Shown: one piece after another, positions 7,392-15,332 of the stretch
Layout: each line of letters starts with the position of its first letter
Position numbering within the stretch: the first letter of the stretch is position 1
From: an uncultured beta proteobacterium
GTDB lineage: Bacteria; Pseudomonadota; Gammaproteobacteria; Burkholderiales; SG8-41
DNA length: 49,296 nt
Assembly: GCA_902825845.1 (NCBI GenBank)
Contig: CADECM010000018.1
Coordinates: 1 to 49,296 of the forward strand
Direction: 5' to 3'
The notes under the pieces: model-generated
Told to the model about the DNA's origin: nothing
The model's database searches: none
Seen by the model: only the letters and a program-made list of their open reading frames with translations
Position numbers and translations under genes: made by a program

Positions 7392-9122
7392 TCAAATGCG
7401 GCACACCTCGTCCCCGCAACCGAGATCGCGATCCGCCTCAACCAGCAATTGCTCGAAGCTTTCCGGCACGCGGATTGGCTTGCCGATGACGCGCGGGCTG
7501 TAGCCCTGCAGCCAGAAGCTGTTGGTCGGGTGTCCGCCGCCGCACACCAGCACGATGAAGTTTTCCGGCTTTGCAGTGATCGGCCATGGATCGAGTTTGG
7601 CGCTGTCGCGCGTCAGCGGGTTCGAGTCGATTTCGATCCACGCGCTGCCGCCGTTGCGCTTGATCTCCGATTGCGGAATGCGCGAGTGTTCATAAAAGAA
7701 TTCGCGCATCTTCGGCTTGGTCCAGCCGAGCTTGGCCATGTTGTTGGCCACCACGCCCGGTATCAGGATCGCGCCCGGCGTGCCTTTTTCATAGCCCGAC
7801 AGGTTGGTGTAGTTGGGCACGCGCATGAACTCGGCCATGCGATACATGCCTTGTGTTGCGTCTTCTTCAGGCGTTTCCTTCTTGGCACCGCGCCGCCGCG
7901 CATTGGTCGCGCCGTTGCAGAAGAACACCGACACGGTATTGGCATCGCGTGCAAAGCCGTGGCGCTCGGTGGCGTGCGTGGGCCAGCCTTCGGGCAGGTT
8001 GTCTTCGTCTTCGGCAAACACCATGTTGACGTTGCGCATGCCGCCGTAGTTGGCCATGGCGCCGATGCCGGGCATCGCGCCGCCGACGTTCTGCTGGATC
8101 AGCCGCAGCGCGCGGCCGATGGAAGCGCCCGCGGGCCGCTGCGGGTCGGGGCCAAGGCAGCCGAAGCCTGAGTTAAGACGAATCTGTTTCGCGATCGGCC
8201 CGTTCACCACCACCACTGGAAACGCGCTGCCCGACGCGGCCTGCAGTTGCTCGGCATTGGTCTCGGGATGAAGAAACGCTTCAACGGCAGCGATCAGCAC
8301 CGGCAGATATTCGGCACGCCCGCCCGCCATCGCCAGCGCCACCGCGCAGGTTTCCACGGTGGTGATGCCACCGCGCGGCGGGAATTTGCCGATTATCTGC
8401 GTGCGCGGCAGCGGCGTGCCGCGCAGCATGCGGTTCACCCGCTCGCGCGTGGCAGGCCACAGCGGCAGGCCGTCGCCCCACAGATTGGTGATGGCAAGAT
8501 CGTTGGCACGCTGCAGCGCATCTTCGTAGGTCTCGCCCTCGACCTTGAGCATCGGCACTTCGCCCGCCGCGGCCTTGGCGAACGCCGACTGCCAGCCGGT
8601 CAGCGCCTCGTAAAACTCGTTCTTGCGCGCTTCGAGGGCGGAAATATCGCTGCCCGGCAGAAACATGTCGATCGGAAAAGTAATCATCGCCGCGTCGGGC
8701 GCCAGGCCCAGACCGGAGATGGCATTGGTCATCACCCCCTTGAAATCCGCCCGCGTCAGGGTGACGGTGGGGATACCCAGTGTTTCGATTCTGGCGGCAG
8801 CACGGCCGCACGCAGTGGCGCAGGAGCCTCAGGCCGCGTTGCCGATGATCACCGCATCGACGCCGCTGTCCTTCACCATCTGCGCCGTCTTTTCCTCGCC
8901 GATCAGCGCATTGCCTTGCGGATAGGCGTCGATGGGCAGGATTTCCACGCCGGGAAAATCTTTTTCAAACAGGGATTTGATCAGCGGCAGCGTGCGGTAC
9001 GCCTGCCATTGCTCGTTGGTGACGATGCCGATTTTTTTGCCGGCAATGGTGTCCAGACGCGGCGCATGGGGTTGAGTGATTTCGAGTGCGCCAGCGGGAT
9101 CGTGGAATTCGAGTTGGACCAT
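7392..9122 (-). CDS. UGSC-family selenoprotein, copy 1 (in-frame TGA read as selenocysteine)
   Basis: Read through the TGA at 8831-8829, this gene encodes 576 residues. The start is ATG 9122, with CGGAGA about 8 bases upstream. Residues 1-97 form an alpha/beta-looking domain (GKKIGIVTNEQWQAY, PGVEILPIDAYPQGN, VDAVIIGNAA). Residues 98-101 are Sec-Gly-Ser-Cys, followed by A-T-A-C-G. There is then no stop in frame until 7392. Residues ~130-576 are a large conserved region with WGDGLPLWPATRERV, NSGFGCLGPDPQ and GGGHPTNSFWLQGYSP. The second copy at 44667-46373 aligns over the whole length with TGA at the same codon. UxxC resembles a thioredoxin-type redox pair. From memory, UGSC proteins are a candidate selenoprotein family with no known reaction. 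Needs SelABCD and tRNA-Sec from elsewhere in the genome. Confidence 0.85.
8794..8809 (-). promoter_or_regulatory. Bacterial SECIS hairpin of UGSC copy 1
   Basis: In the mRNA, nucleotides 20-24 after the UGA (GCGGC) pair perfectly with nucleotides 31-35 (GCCGC), leaving the six-base loop CGUGCU. Bacterial SECIS elements lie within the coding sequence just after the UGA. They have a small apical loop with G at its first or second position, about 16-37 nt from the UGA. This one is at 24 nt and has G at the second loop position, followed by U. Confidence 0.7.
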
Positions 9123-9204
9123 AAGTTGTCTCCGAAAAATCAAATCTGCGCCGATCGTAGCATGCAAGCGATGTTCCGGGACCGTGATACGCTTTGCATC
9201 ACCA

Positions 9205-9360
9205 GAATCGTCATTCCGGCGCAGGCCGGAATCCAGGTTGTAACTCGATGCGAAGCATCTGTATGAGGCCCTTCGGGCCGGGCTGCGCCACTGGGTTCCG
9301 ACCTGCGCCGGAACGACGAGTGTAGTGACGTAGTCCGTGTTCATCCGCGTTCATCTGCGG
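9205..9360. repeat. REP-like hairpin cluster in a divergent intergenic region
   Basis: Four small palindromes are packed between the divergent selenoprotein and acyl-CoA dehydrogenase genes. ATTCCGGC-GCAG-GCCGGAAT lies at 9213-9232. GATGC-GAA-GCATC lies at 9247-9259 and GGCCC-TTC-GGGCC at 9267-9279. A diverged reverse-oriented copy of the first spans 9295-9314. The two outer elements face each other like a REP/BIME pair. The segment ends with GCGTTCATCTGCG (9347-9359), which recurs in the inverted repeat at 40406-40476. Confidence 0.65.
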
Positions 9361-9378
9361 CCATAAGGGACTTTAACG

Positions 9379-10563
9379 ATGGATCACCTGCTCAACGACA
9401 CCCAGCGCCAGTGGCAACTCAAAGCGCGCGCATTCGCGGAAAGCGAGATCCGCCCGCGCTCGCTGGTACGCGACCAGATCCCGCAACCCGGCGACACCTT
9501 CGACTGGAGCCTGATTCAGACAGGCTCGCGGCTCGGCATCCGCACCGCCGCCGTGCCCATCGAATACGGCGGCCATGGCATCGATTTCACCACGCAGGCG
9601 CTGATGATCACCGAAATGGCCCGCGCCGACAGCGCGATGGCCAAGACCTTCAGCCAGAGCTGGAAGTGGAGCCACCTGATTATCGATCACGGCAATGACG
9701 ACCAGAAAAAGCGCTTCTTTGACGCCTTCGTCAACGACGACCAGTTCGTGATGGGCGGCGGCATCACCGAACCCAACGCCGGCTCTGACAACCGCCTGCC
9801 GCCCGCGGATGATCCAAAATCCGGCCTGCAGCTGCGCGCACAACTGGATGGCGACACCTGGGTGTTGAATGGTTCCAAGTGTTACATCGCCAATGCCAAC
9901 ATCGGCAAACTCATTTTTGCGTTTGCGCGCACCGATCCCGGCGCGCCGGTGCACGAGGGGACCACCATTTTCGCGGTGCAGCCCGGCACGCCGGGCCTCA
10001 AGGTGGGCAAGGTGTTCAACAAGCACGGCTGGCGCTTTTACCAGAACGCCGAATTGTTTTTTGAAAATGTGCGCGTGCCCGACAGCAACCGCCTTGGCGC
10101 GATCAACGGCGCCCACAAAAAACACGGCGGCAGAAACAGCAAATTCGGCGACATGGAATATGCCGCCAACGCGCTGGGCCTCTGTGAAGCGGCGATTGAC
10201 ACGGCCACGCTGCACGGGCGCACGCACCGTCAAGCCGGGAAACGCCTGAACGAACACCAGTTGTTCCAGCTGAAGCTGTCGGAAATGCACATGCTGACCG
10301 AGGCGCTGCGCTCGTTCGTCATGCGCGTGGCGATGGAAGCCGACGTCACTGTCCCGATTTCGCGTAAGCACAACGGACTGCTGATGAATTTTTCCACCGA
10401 CGCCATGCAGCGCGTGTGCTACCTCAATCTGGACATCCACCGCGGCGCCAATCGGGGCGAAATCAGCGCGCGCGCCGACAAGCTGGTTCGCGACGCAATC
10501 ATCTGGACCCACATTGCGGGCGATTCGGTGCAGCGCATGAAAGCGGTAAAAGCCATGCTATAG
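9379..10563 (+). CDS. Acyl-CoA dehydrogenase family protein
   Basis: A 394-residue flavoprotein of usual acyl-CoA dehydrogenase length. It shows the N-terminal helical domain, the FAD/substrate segment GGGITEPNAGSDNRL near residues 130-145, WVLNGSKCYIANAN and the C-terminal helix ending RADKLVRDAIIWTHIAGDSVQR. These enzymes oxidise acyl-CoA at C2-C3 and pass electrons to ETF. In the C-terminal motif E-x-x-x-R-D, found in many members, the acidic position is Asp367 instead of Glu. The substrate or even the reaction may therefore differ. It is transcribed away from UGSC selenoprotein copy 1 and heads a run with the metallo-hydrolase and ModA-like genes. Confidence 0.92.
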   Translation: MDHLLNDTQRQWQLKARAFAESEIRPRSLVRDQIPQPGDTFDWSLIQTGSRLGIRTAAVPIEYGGHGIDFTTQALMITEMARADSAMAKTFSQSWKWSHLIIDHGNDDQKKRFFDAFVNDDQFVMGGGITEPNAGSDNRLPPADDPKSGLQLRAQLDGDTWVLNGSKCYIANANIGKLIFAFARTDPGAPVHEGTTIFAVQPGTPGLKVGKVFNKHGWRFYQNAELFFENVRVPDSNRLGAINGAHKKHGGRNSKFGDMEYAANALGLCEAAIDTATLHGRTHRQAGKRLNEHQLFQLKLSEMHMLTEALRSFVMRVAMEADVTVPISRKHNGLLMNFSTDAMQRVCYLNLDIHRGANRGEISARADKLVRDAIIWTHIAGDSVQRMKAVKAML

Positions 10564-10659
10564 CCACGGCCGGCCAAAAGATTTACGCTGTGGTTTGCGC
10601 CGGGGAGGGCGCAACGCCATGACTCGAACCGGCGTTCAACTTCAATCAGGAGAGGCCAG

Positions 10660-11583
10660 ATGAAAACCACTGCCGGTATGCGCTCGAAACTGCTGCTGTT
10701 TGCCGCATTGCTCGTGCCCTTGTTGCTCGTGCCCGCCCATGCCCAGCAAACCTGGAAGCAGCTGCCCGCGCAGGAAAAGTATGTGAAGCCCTATGAGCCG
10801 TTTCGCGTGGTGGGCAACCTGTATTATGTGGGCACCTACGATCTGGCGGTATACCTGATCACCACCCCGCAGGGGCATATGCTGATCAACACCGGCGTCA
10901 ACGATTCCGCGCCGTATATCCGCGCCAACATTGAAAAGCTCGGCTTCAAGTACAGCGACATCAAGCTGCTGCTGGCCACGCACGGCCACTGGGATCACGT
11001 CGCCGCGATGGCGCAGATGAAGCGCGAGACCGGCGCGCGCATGCTGATGCACGAAGACGACGCTGCCTTGGTCGAAAGCGGCGGCAACGTGGATTATCGC
11101 TTTCCGGACAAGGGCCGCGGCGTGGTTTACGAGCCGGTCAAGGTTGACCAGCGCCTGAAGGAAGGCGACAAGGTGCGTCTGGGGGGAACCGAACTCACCG
11201 TGATGCATCATCCTGGACACACCAAGGGCGCCAGCAGCTTTACCTTCAAGACACGCGATGCCGGCCGCGATTACAACGTGCTGATCGTCAACATGGGATC
11301 GATCAATCCGGGTGTGAACGTCAACTTCATGCCGGGATTCACCAACATCAACGAAGCGTATCTCGGCACGCTGCAGCGCCAAAAGCAATTGAAGCCCGAT
11401 GTATGGGTGGCCTCGCATGCCGCGCAGTTCAACATGCACCAGAAGCGCAACCCGGGCGACACCTATGACCCGAACCGCTTCGTCGACCCGGATGGCTACG
11501 GCGCCAAAATACAGTTCTACGAAAAACTGGTGCGCGCGGGCATGGCGCGCGATCAGGCGGCCAAAAAAGCCAAAGACATGTAG
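10660..11583 (+). CDS. Exported metallo-beta-lactamase-fold hydrolase, subclass B3-like
   Basis: A 307-residue protein with a signal peptide (basic start, long leucine-rich core, cut after AHAQ near residue 29). The zinc motif is ATHGHWDHVAAM, giving His108, His110, Asp112 and His113. A further His sits in MHHPGHTKGASSF and another in VASHAAQFNMHQ, as in subclass B3 enzymes such as GOB or L1. It acts in the periplasm. It could be a true beta-lactamase, but many B3-like proteins in soil bacteria are lactonases or other hydrolases, and the catabolic setting makes those equally likely. Good ribosome site (AGGAGAGG) before ATG 10660. Confidence 0.85.
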   Translation: MKTTAGMRSKLLLFAALLVPLLLVPAHAQQTWKQLPAQEKYVKPYEPFRVVGNLYYVGTYDLAVYLITTPQGHMLINTGVNDSAPYIRANIEKLGFKYSDIKLLLATHGHWDHVAAMAQMKRETGARMLMHEDDAALVESGGNVDYRFPDKGRGVVYEPVKVDQRLKEGDKVRLGGTELTVMHHPGHTKGASSFTFKTRDAGRDYNVLIVNMGSINPGVNVNFMPGFTNINEAYLGTLQRQKQLKPDVWVASHAAQFNMHQKRNPGDTYDPNRFVDPDGYGAKIQFYEKLVRAGMARDQAAKKAKDM

Positions 11584-11585
11584 AT

Positions 11586-11613
11586 AAAATAATTGTTTAA
11601 AATCAAATAGTTA
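11586..11613 (+). promoter_or_regulatory. AT-rich motif copy B (exact IHF core)
   Basis: The core AATCAAATAGTTA (11601-11613) fits WATCARNNNNTTR exactly and is preceded by an all-AT tract with TTGTTTAAA. It fills the short gap between the metallo-hydrolase stop and the ATG at 11618. Confidence 0.4.
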
Positions 11614-11617
11614 TGAT

Positions 11618-12310
11618 ATGACCGCCATCGCACTGCGCACCTCGAACAGTTCTCGTCCCGTGCTCGACTTGCTGTTGCCTGCGTTCGAAAAGGAAAGCGG
11701 CCACACGGTTGAGCTGATTCTCGACACAGCAAAAAACTCGCTCGCACGCATTGAAGCGGGCGAGCGCGGGGATGCCGCTGTGCTGTTGGGCACTTCAATC
11801 GACAAGCTCGCCGCACGCGGCATTCTCACCGCAACAAGCGCACAGCCGTTTGCACGTTCGATCATCGGCATCGCCGTGCTGAAAGGCGCGCCGAAGCCTG
11901 ACATCAGCACTGTCGATGCCTTCAAGCGCACGCTGCTCAACGCTCAATCGATTGCGCACACCGTGCACGGTCCCAGCGGCGCGTATTTTCCCGGGCTGAT
12001 GGAACGGCTGGGCATCGCCGCTCAGATCAGGCCCAAGGAAGTCACCCGCCCCGGCGGCTACATCGGCGTGGTGGTCACCGCCGGCGAGGCGGAGATGGCG
12101 TTTCAGCAGATGGTCGAACTGATGGCAGTACCGGGACTGGACGTCATCGGCCCGATTCCGCCGGAACTGCAATTCAACTTTGATTCCAAGGCGGCGCTCT
12201 TTGCGGAATCCAGGAATCAGGTGGCGGCGCGCGAGCTACTGGTCTTTTTTGCGCGGACGGAAAATGCGCCGGTATTCAGGGACGCGGGGCTGGAACAATT
12301 GTCGCCCTGA
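11618..12310 (+). CDS. ModA-like type 2 periplasmic-binding-fold protein without a signal peptide
   Basis: A 230-residue protein with the pattern of the molybdate/extracellular solute-binding ModA fold. Segments are LDLLLPAFEKESGHTVEL, ARIEAGERGDAAVLLGT, TVHGPSGAYFPGLMERLGI and MAFQQMVELMAVPGLDVIGPIPPELQ. True ModA proteins carry a signal peptide; this one starts directly with the first beta strand (MTAIALRTSNSSRPV). A cytoplasmic sensor or enzyme-like role is therefore more likely than transport. No permease or ATPase gene is near. It starts 34 bases after the metallo-hydrolase stop, so co-transcription is likely. Start codon taken as ATG 11618; no strong ribosome site is visible. Confidence 0.75.
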   Translation: MTAIALRTSNSSRPVLDLLLPAFEKESGHTVELILDTAKNSLARIEAGERGDAAVLLGTSIDKLAARGILTATSAQPFARSIIGIAVLKGAPKPDISTVDAFKRTLLNAQSIAHTVHGPSGAYFPGLMERLGIAAQIRPKEVTRPGGYIGVVVTAGEAEMAFQQMVELMAVPGLDVIGPIPPELQFNFDSKAALFAESRNQVAARELLVFFARTENAPVFRDAGLEQLSP

Positions 12311-12469
12311 TTCTGCGCTGAGTGCCAGTCACGAACTTGCGATATTTCAAAAACGGCATTTACCCGCATCCCGACCCTTGTTCCGCGCGGGAAGCGCAGC
12401 GGCGAGGGTAAACGTGCCCACACCGCAAGCGGTGGCGGTTTTTGAGACGTTTGAAGTTCATGGCAGGCG

Positions 12470-12892
12470 TCAGATCCTTGCCAGCACCACCGCCACGACA
12501 TAACACGCAAACGAGACGGCAATTCCGCGTAAGGGGGCGCTGAACCAGTAACGTTTGCCGACGATCAGCCATCCACCGAGCATCACCAAGCCGGTCAACT
12601 GCAAGAACACGGACTCAAACAACAGCGCGCCGTGCATCAGCGCGAGATAGCCGTAGATCAGTCCGAACAATATCGCGCCCATGCCGTGGCTGGCGTTGAA
12701 ACCGATCCATGCTTTCCACATCGTCGTCCGGCGCGTGAGCACGGGTGAGATCTCGCGCATGCGCGCCTGCAATGCGGCATCGCGCGGAGTGAGTTTGTTG
12801 CCGCGAAAGGTAAACCACACATGCATCACGCCCAGCGCCAGGATCACGCCTGCGCTGGCCAGCATGAACAACGTTGCGCCGACGCTAGGCAA
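12470..12892 (-). CDS. Small four-helix inner-membrane protein
   Basis: A 140-residue protein with four predicted membrane helices: LFMLASAGVILALGVMHVWF, ILFGLIYGYLALMHGALLF, LTGLVMLGGWLIVG and a C-terminal one. A conserved polar loop, SPVLTRRTTMWKAWIGFNASHG, lies between the first two. It resembles a family of uncharacterised ~140-residue proteins (I recall the label LIC_13387, not verified). The start is TTG 12892; ATG 12865 is an alternative that would shorten helix 1. The TTG overlaps the end of a short upstream reading frame. Function unknown. Confidence 0.7.
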   Translation of the reverse strand: MPSVGATLFMLASAGVILALGVMHVWFTFRGNKLTPRDAALQARMREISPVLTRRTTMWKAWIGFNASHGMGAILFGLIYGYLALMHGALLFESVFLQLTGLVMLGGWLIVGKRYWFSAPLRGIAVSFACYVVAVVLARI

Positions 12893-13159
12893 ACACGCCT
12901 GCCCACGCGATCAGCAGCACCTCGAGGTTGAGCGCGCCCGCCACGCCGGGCAGTGCACCCTTCATCACGCGCCCCACTCGGCCGTGGCCACCGCGAAGGG
13001 GATTGGGCCGGTGAAAATCCATGCCAGCGCAAAGGCCACCAACGGCAACAGCCGTGCGCCAAGCGCCGGCACGAAGGCGCTGGGCGGGGCGACCAGCGCA
13101 GCCTGCAGGGGCATGTCGGTGGCAGTGTCCTTCTGCGTTTGGCGTAACGATTCAGGCAT
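12885..13159 (-). pseudogene. Possible frameshifted small membrane-protein gene
   Basis: Two short frames run one into the other. The first (13159-12965, 64 residues) ends in the hydrophobic segment LLPLVAFALAWIFTGP and closes with TGA. The second starts at the overlapping ATG (TGATG) and encodes 26 residues, including ALNLEVLLIAWAGVFA, before stopping inside the next gene. Together they look like one two-helix membrane protein split by a single frameshift. Two translationally coupled mini-proteins are the alternative. No family recognised. Confidence 0.35.
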
Positions 13160-13560
13160 CGCGTAAAAATGAAAGTGACGTTCCGTGTGTCCTGTCCGGT
13201 CAGCAGCTGCCCTCGACGGGTGCCGCGCTTGGTCCCTATTATCGGTGATTTCAATGGCACGTTCGATGCGATCAATGCTGCGGTCGCGGTTCGTGCTGGC
13301 GGTGGCCGCACGGCATGCCGTGCACGATTGCTGCCGCCCGCCTCCAGCGCACCGTCGCTTTGCCGTTATCCGCCACGGATTCGTCATACGCTTTAAGGCA
13401 CTTGCGCCTGCCCGCGGTACATGCGCATCATCATTCCGCAACAATGATCTGATACCGTCGATTCAGTGCTGGTGCACCCGACCGCAGTTTCGCCTCGCGG
13501 CGCTGTAGCCGGCACTGCAACCGCATCACTCAATCATTGACTCAGGGGATACCCGTTACC
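13160..13560. other. Intergenic region of about 400 bases
   Basis: Open frames here are Arg/Ser-rich in several frames and show no protein family signature. I see no strong hairpin or promoter. It probably carries the promoter of the PhoX-like gene that starts at 13561. Confidence 0.4.
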
Positions 13561-14955
13561 ATGAAACTGAAAACACTCGCCGCGGCAGTGGCTCTCGCGG
13601 CGGCAGCGATGGCGGCATCTGCCGCCGACACCTCGTTTCAAAATTTCACACCCATGATCGGCGACGTCGGTGCCGGCACGCTGCCGGAAGCAGCACCCTT
13701 CCGCCTGTCCTCGCCCAACTTCAGCCAGATGAACCTCGTGGTGCGCGATCCGGCGCAGACCAGCCGTTTCGACAGCGGCAACTACGACATGCACACCCTG
13801 AACGAAACCGGCGCCGAAGCCGGCCGCTACTTGTTCACCGTGTATGAGACCGGACAGGCCGGCATCCAGCGCACCGATCTGCGCACCATGCTCACCACCA
13901 CCATCTGGTCGAGCCCGGCCCCCGCGCCCGCGCTGAACAGCTACGTCGCGTTCGACGCATCGCGCTGGACGCCGTGGGGCACCTTCCTCACGGCGGAAGA
14001 ATCCTGGAACGACGTCGGCCAGGCTGTCAGCATCTACGGCCGCCTGTTTGAAGTGACCAATCCGCTGGCGGCGCCCGCCGACATCAAGATCGTTCACCGC
14101 AACATCATCCCGCGCGTGTCGCACGAGGGGCTGGCGTTCGACAGCAAGCGCAACCTGTACTTCATCGACGAGCGCAACGGCGGCAATATCTACAAGTACG
14201 TCTCCCGCAATCGCTGGGCCAAGACCGGCGACGACTATTTCGCCGCCGGCCAGACCTTCGTGCTGCGCGTGGGCGACGGCACGGTGAAGGAAGCCACCGG
14301 CGCCGCCACCTGGGTGCCGATCACCGACGCCAACGGTGTAGCGCTACCGGGCGCGGTCACGGTGACCGACGCCAATGGCGTGAGCTCGATCGATGGACGC
14401 GCGACGGTGAATCTACCGGCATTTCTGGGCACCGACTATGATCGTCCCGAAGACATCGAAATCAAGACGCTGAAGAACGGCAAGCAGTTCCTGTACGTCG
14501 CCACCACCACCAACCACAAGGTGTTTTCGATTGATCTCGATCGCGACATGGTCAAGCTCTTTGTGAGCCGCGACACCATCGATATCGCCACCGGCCTGCC
14601 TGTCGGCAACGCGTTCTCCAACCCCGACAATGTGGCGATCGATTCGAACGGCAATATGTACATCGTCGAAGATCAGCCAGGCGGCGTGCAGGACACATGG
14701 TTCGCGTTTGACCGCAACAATGACGGTGTGGCCGAGTCCGTCGGACGCTGGGCCAGCCTGTCCACCGTGGGCGCGGAAGCGACTGGTCTGTATTTCGATC
14801 CGTTCCGCCCGAACGTGGCGTACGTGAACGTTCAGCATCCGTCGAGCAGGGTTGACCGCACCATCATGATCAGCACCCCGTGTCCTTGCTTCAAGAACGA
14901 CAAGGACGACGAACGGCGCGACGACAAGGATGACGATCGGCGCGGCCACGACTGA
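13561..14955 (+). CDS. Exported PhoX-like (DUF839) protein with a charged tail
   Basis: A 464-residue protein with a signal peptide (MKLKTLAAAVALAAAAMAA, cut around ASAAD). The mature part matches the PhoX/DUF839 beta-propeller pattern: WGTFLTAEESWND, SHEGLAFDSKRNLYFIDE, DRPEDIEI and FSNPDNVAIDSNGNMYIVED. PhoX enzymes are calcium/iron-dependent alkaline phosphatases in the periplasm; the acidic and carboxylate clusters here are consistent with metal binding. The last ~20 residues are almost only Asp, Lys and Arg, after a CPCF segment, which is unusual. ATG 13561 is chosen over an upstream in-frame start because it begins the signal peptide. A terminator follows. Confidence 0.82.
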   Translation: MKLKTLAAAVALAAAAMAASAADTSFQNFTPMIGDVGAGTLPEAAPFRLSSPNFSQMNLVVRDPAQTSRFDSGNYDMHTLNETGAEAGRYLFTVYETGQAGIQRTDLRTMLTTTIWSSPAPAPALNSYVAFDASRWTPWGTFLTAEESWNDVGQAVSIYGRLFEVTNPLAAPADIKIVHRNIIPRVSHEGLAFDSKRNLYFIDERNGGNIYKYVSRNRWAKTGDDYFAAGQTFVLRVGDGTVKEATGAATWVPITDANGVALPGAVTVTDANGVSSIDGRATVNLPAFLGTDYDRPEDIEIKTLKNGKQFLYVATTTNHKVFSIDLDRDMVKLFVSRDTIDIATGLPVGNAFSNPDNVAIDSNGNMYIVEDQPGGVQDTWFAFDRNNDGVAESVGRWASLSTVGAEATGLYFDPFRPNVAYVNVQHPSSRVDRTIMISTPCPCFKNDKDDERRDDKDDDRRGHD

Positions 14956-15028
14956 CCCTGGCTGCACGGCGGCTCTGGCGGTTGCCTCGCACGCCGTGAA
15001 TTAGCCGTTGAGCGCCGTTGCACGACGC

Positions 15029-15059
15029 AGCCCCGCAGGCGCAAGCCGCGGGGCTTTTT
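15029..15059 (+). terminator. Rho-independent terminator after the PhoX-like gene
   Basis: An 8-base perfect stem, AGCCCCGC (15029-15036) with GCGGGGCT (15048-15055), is followed by a T run (15055-15059). It lies 73 bases past the PhoX-like stop. Between it and the Bug gene at 15333 I see no gene. Confidence 0.85.
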
Positions 15060-15332
15060 ATTGGCGCGCAAACCCGCCGGGCGTGCGCGTGTCCCGGGCG
15101 CGGCCACTCAGATGCGTGTTCGGCTTCACTGAAAAAAAGCGCGGCGGAGGGTCCGTTTCAGCCTGGAAACGGCAGTGGGACTGGGTGCAGCGTGCGGTTT
15201 TGGCCGTGCGGGTCAAGGTGCGACGACGTAAACGTTGCGCAACAGAATAAAATCGCTTAGTTTGCGTCGCGGCCTTTCTCTGCCGCCTCGCCGCGATGTG
15301 GCGAACCTTGAATCCCAACCAACCCGATCATC

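Noticed and set aside
8829..8831. Reading the TGA in UGSC copy 1 (and 44958-44960 in copy 2) as a true stop that makes two genes
   Set aside because: The same codon position, aligned residues on both sides, no other stops and matching hairpins in both paralogues argue for selenocysteine. The downstream ORF starts that would be needed (GTG at codon 130) lie inside a conserved stretch.
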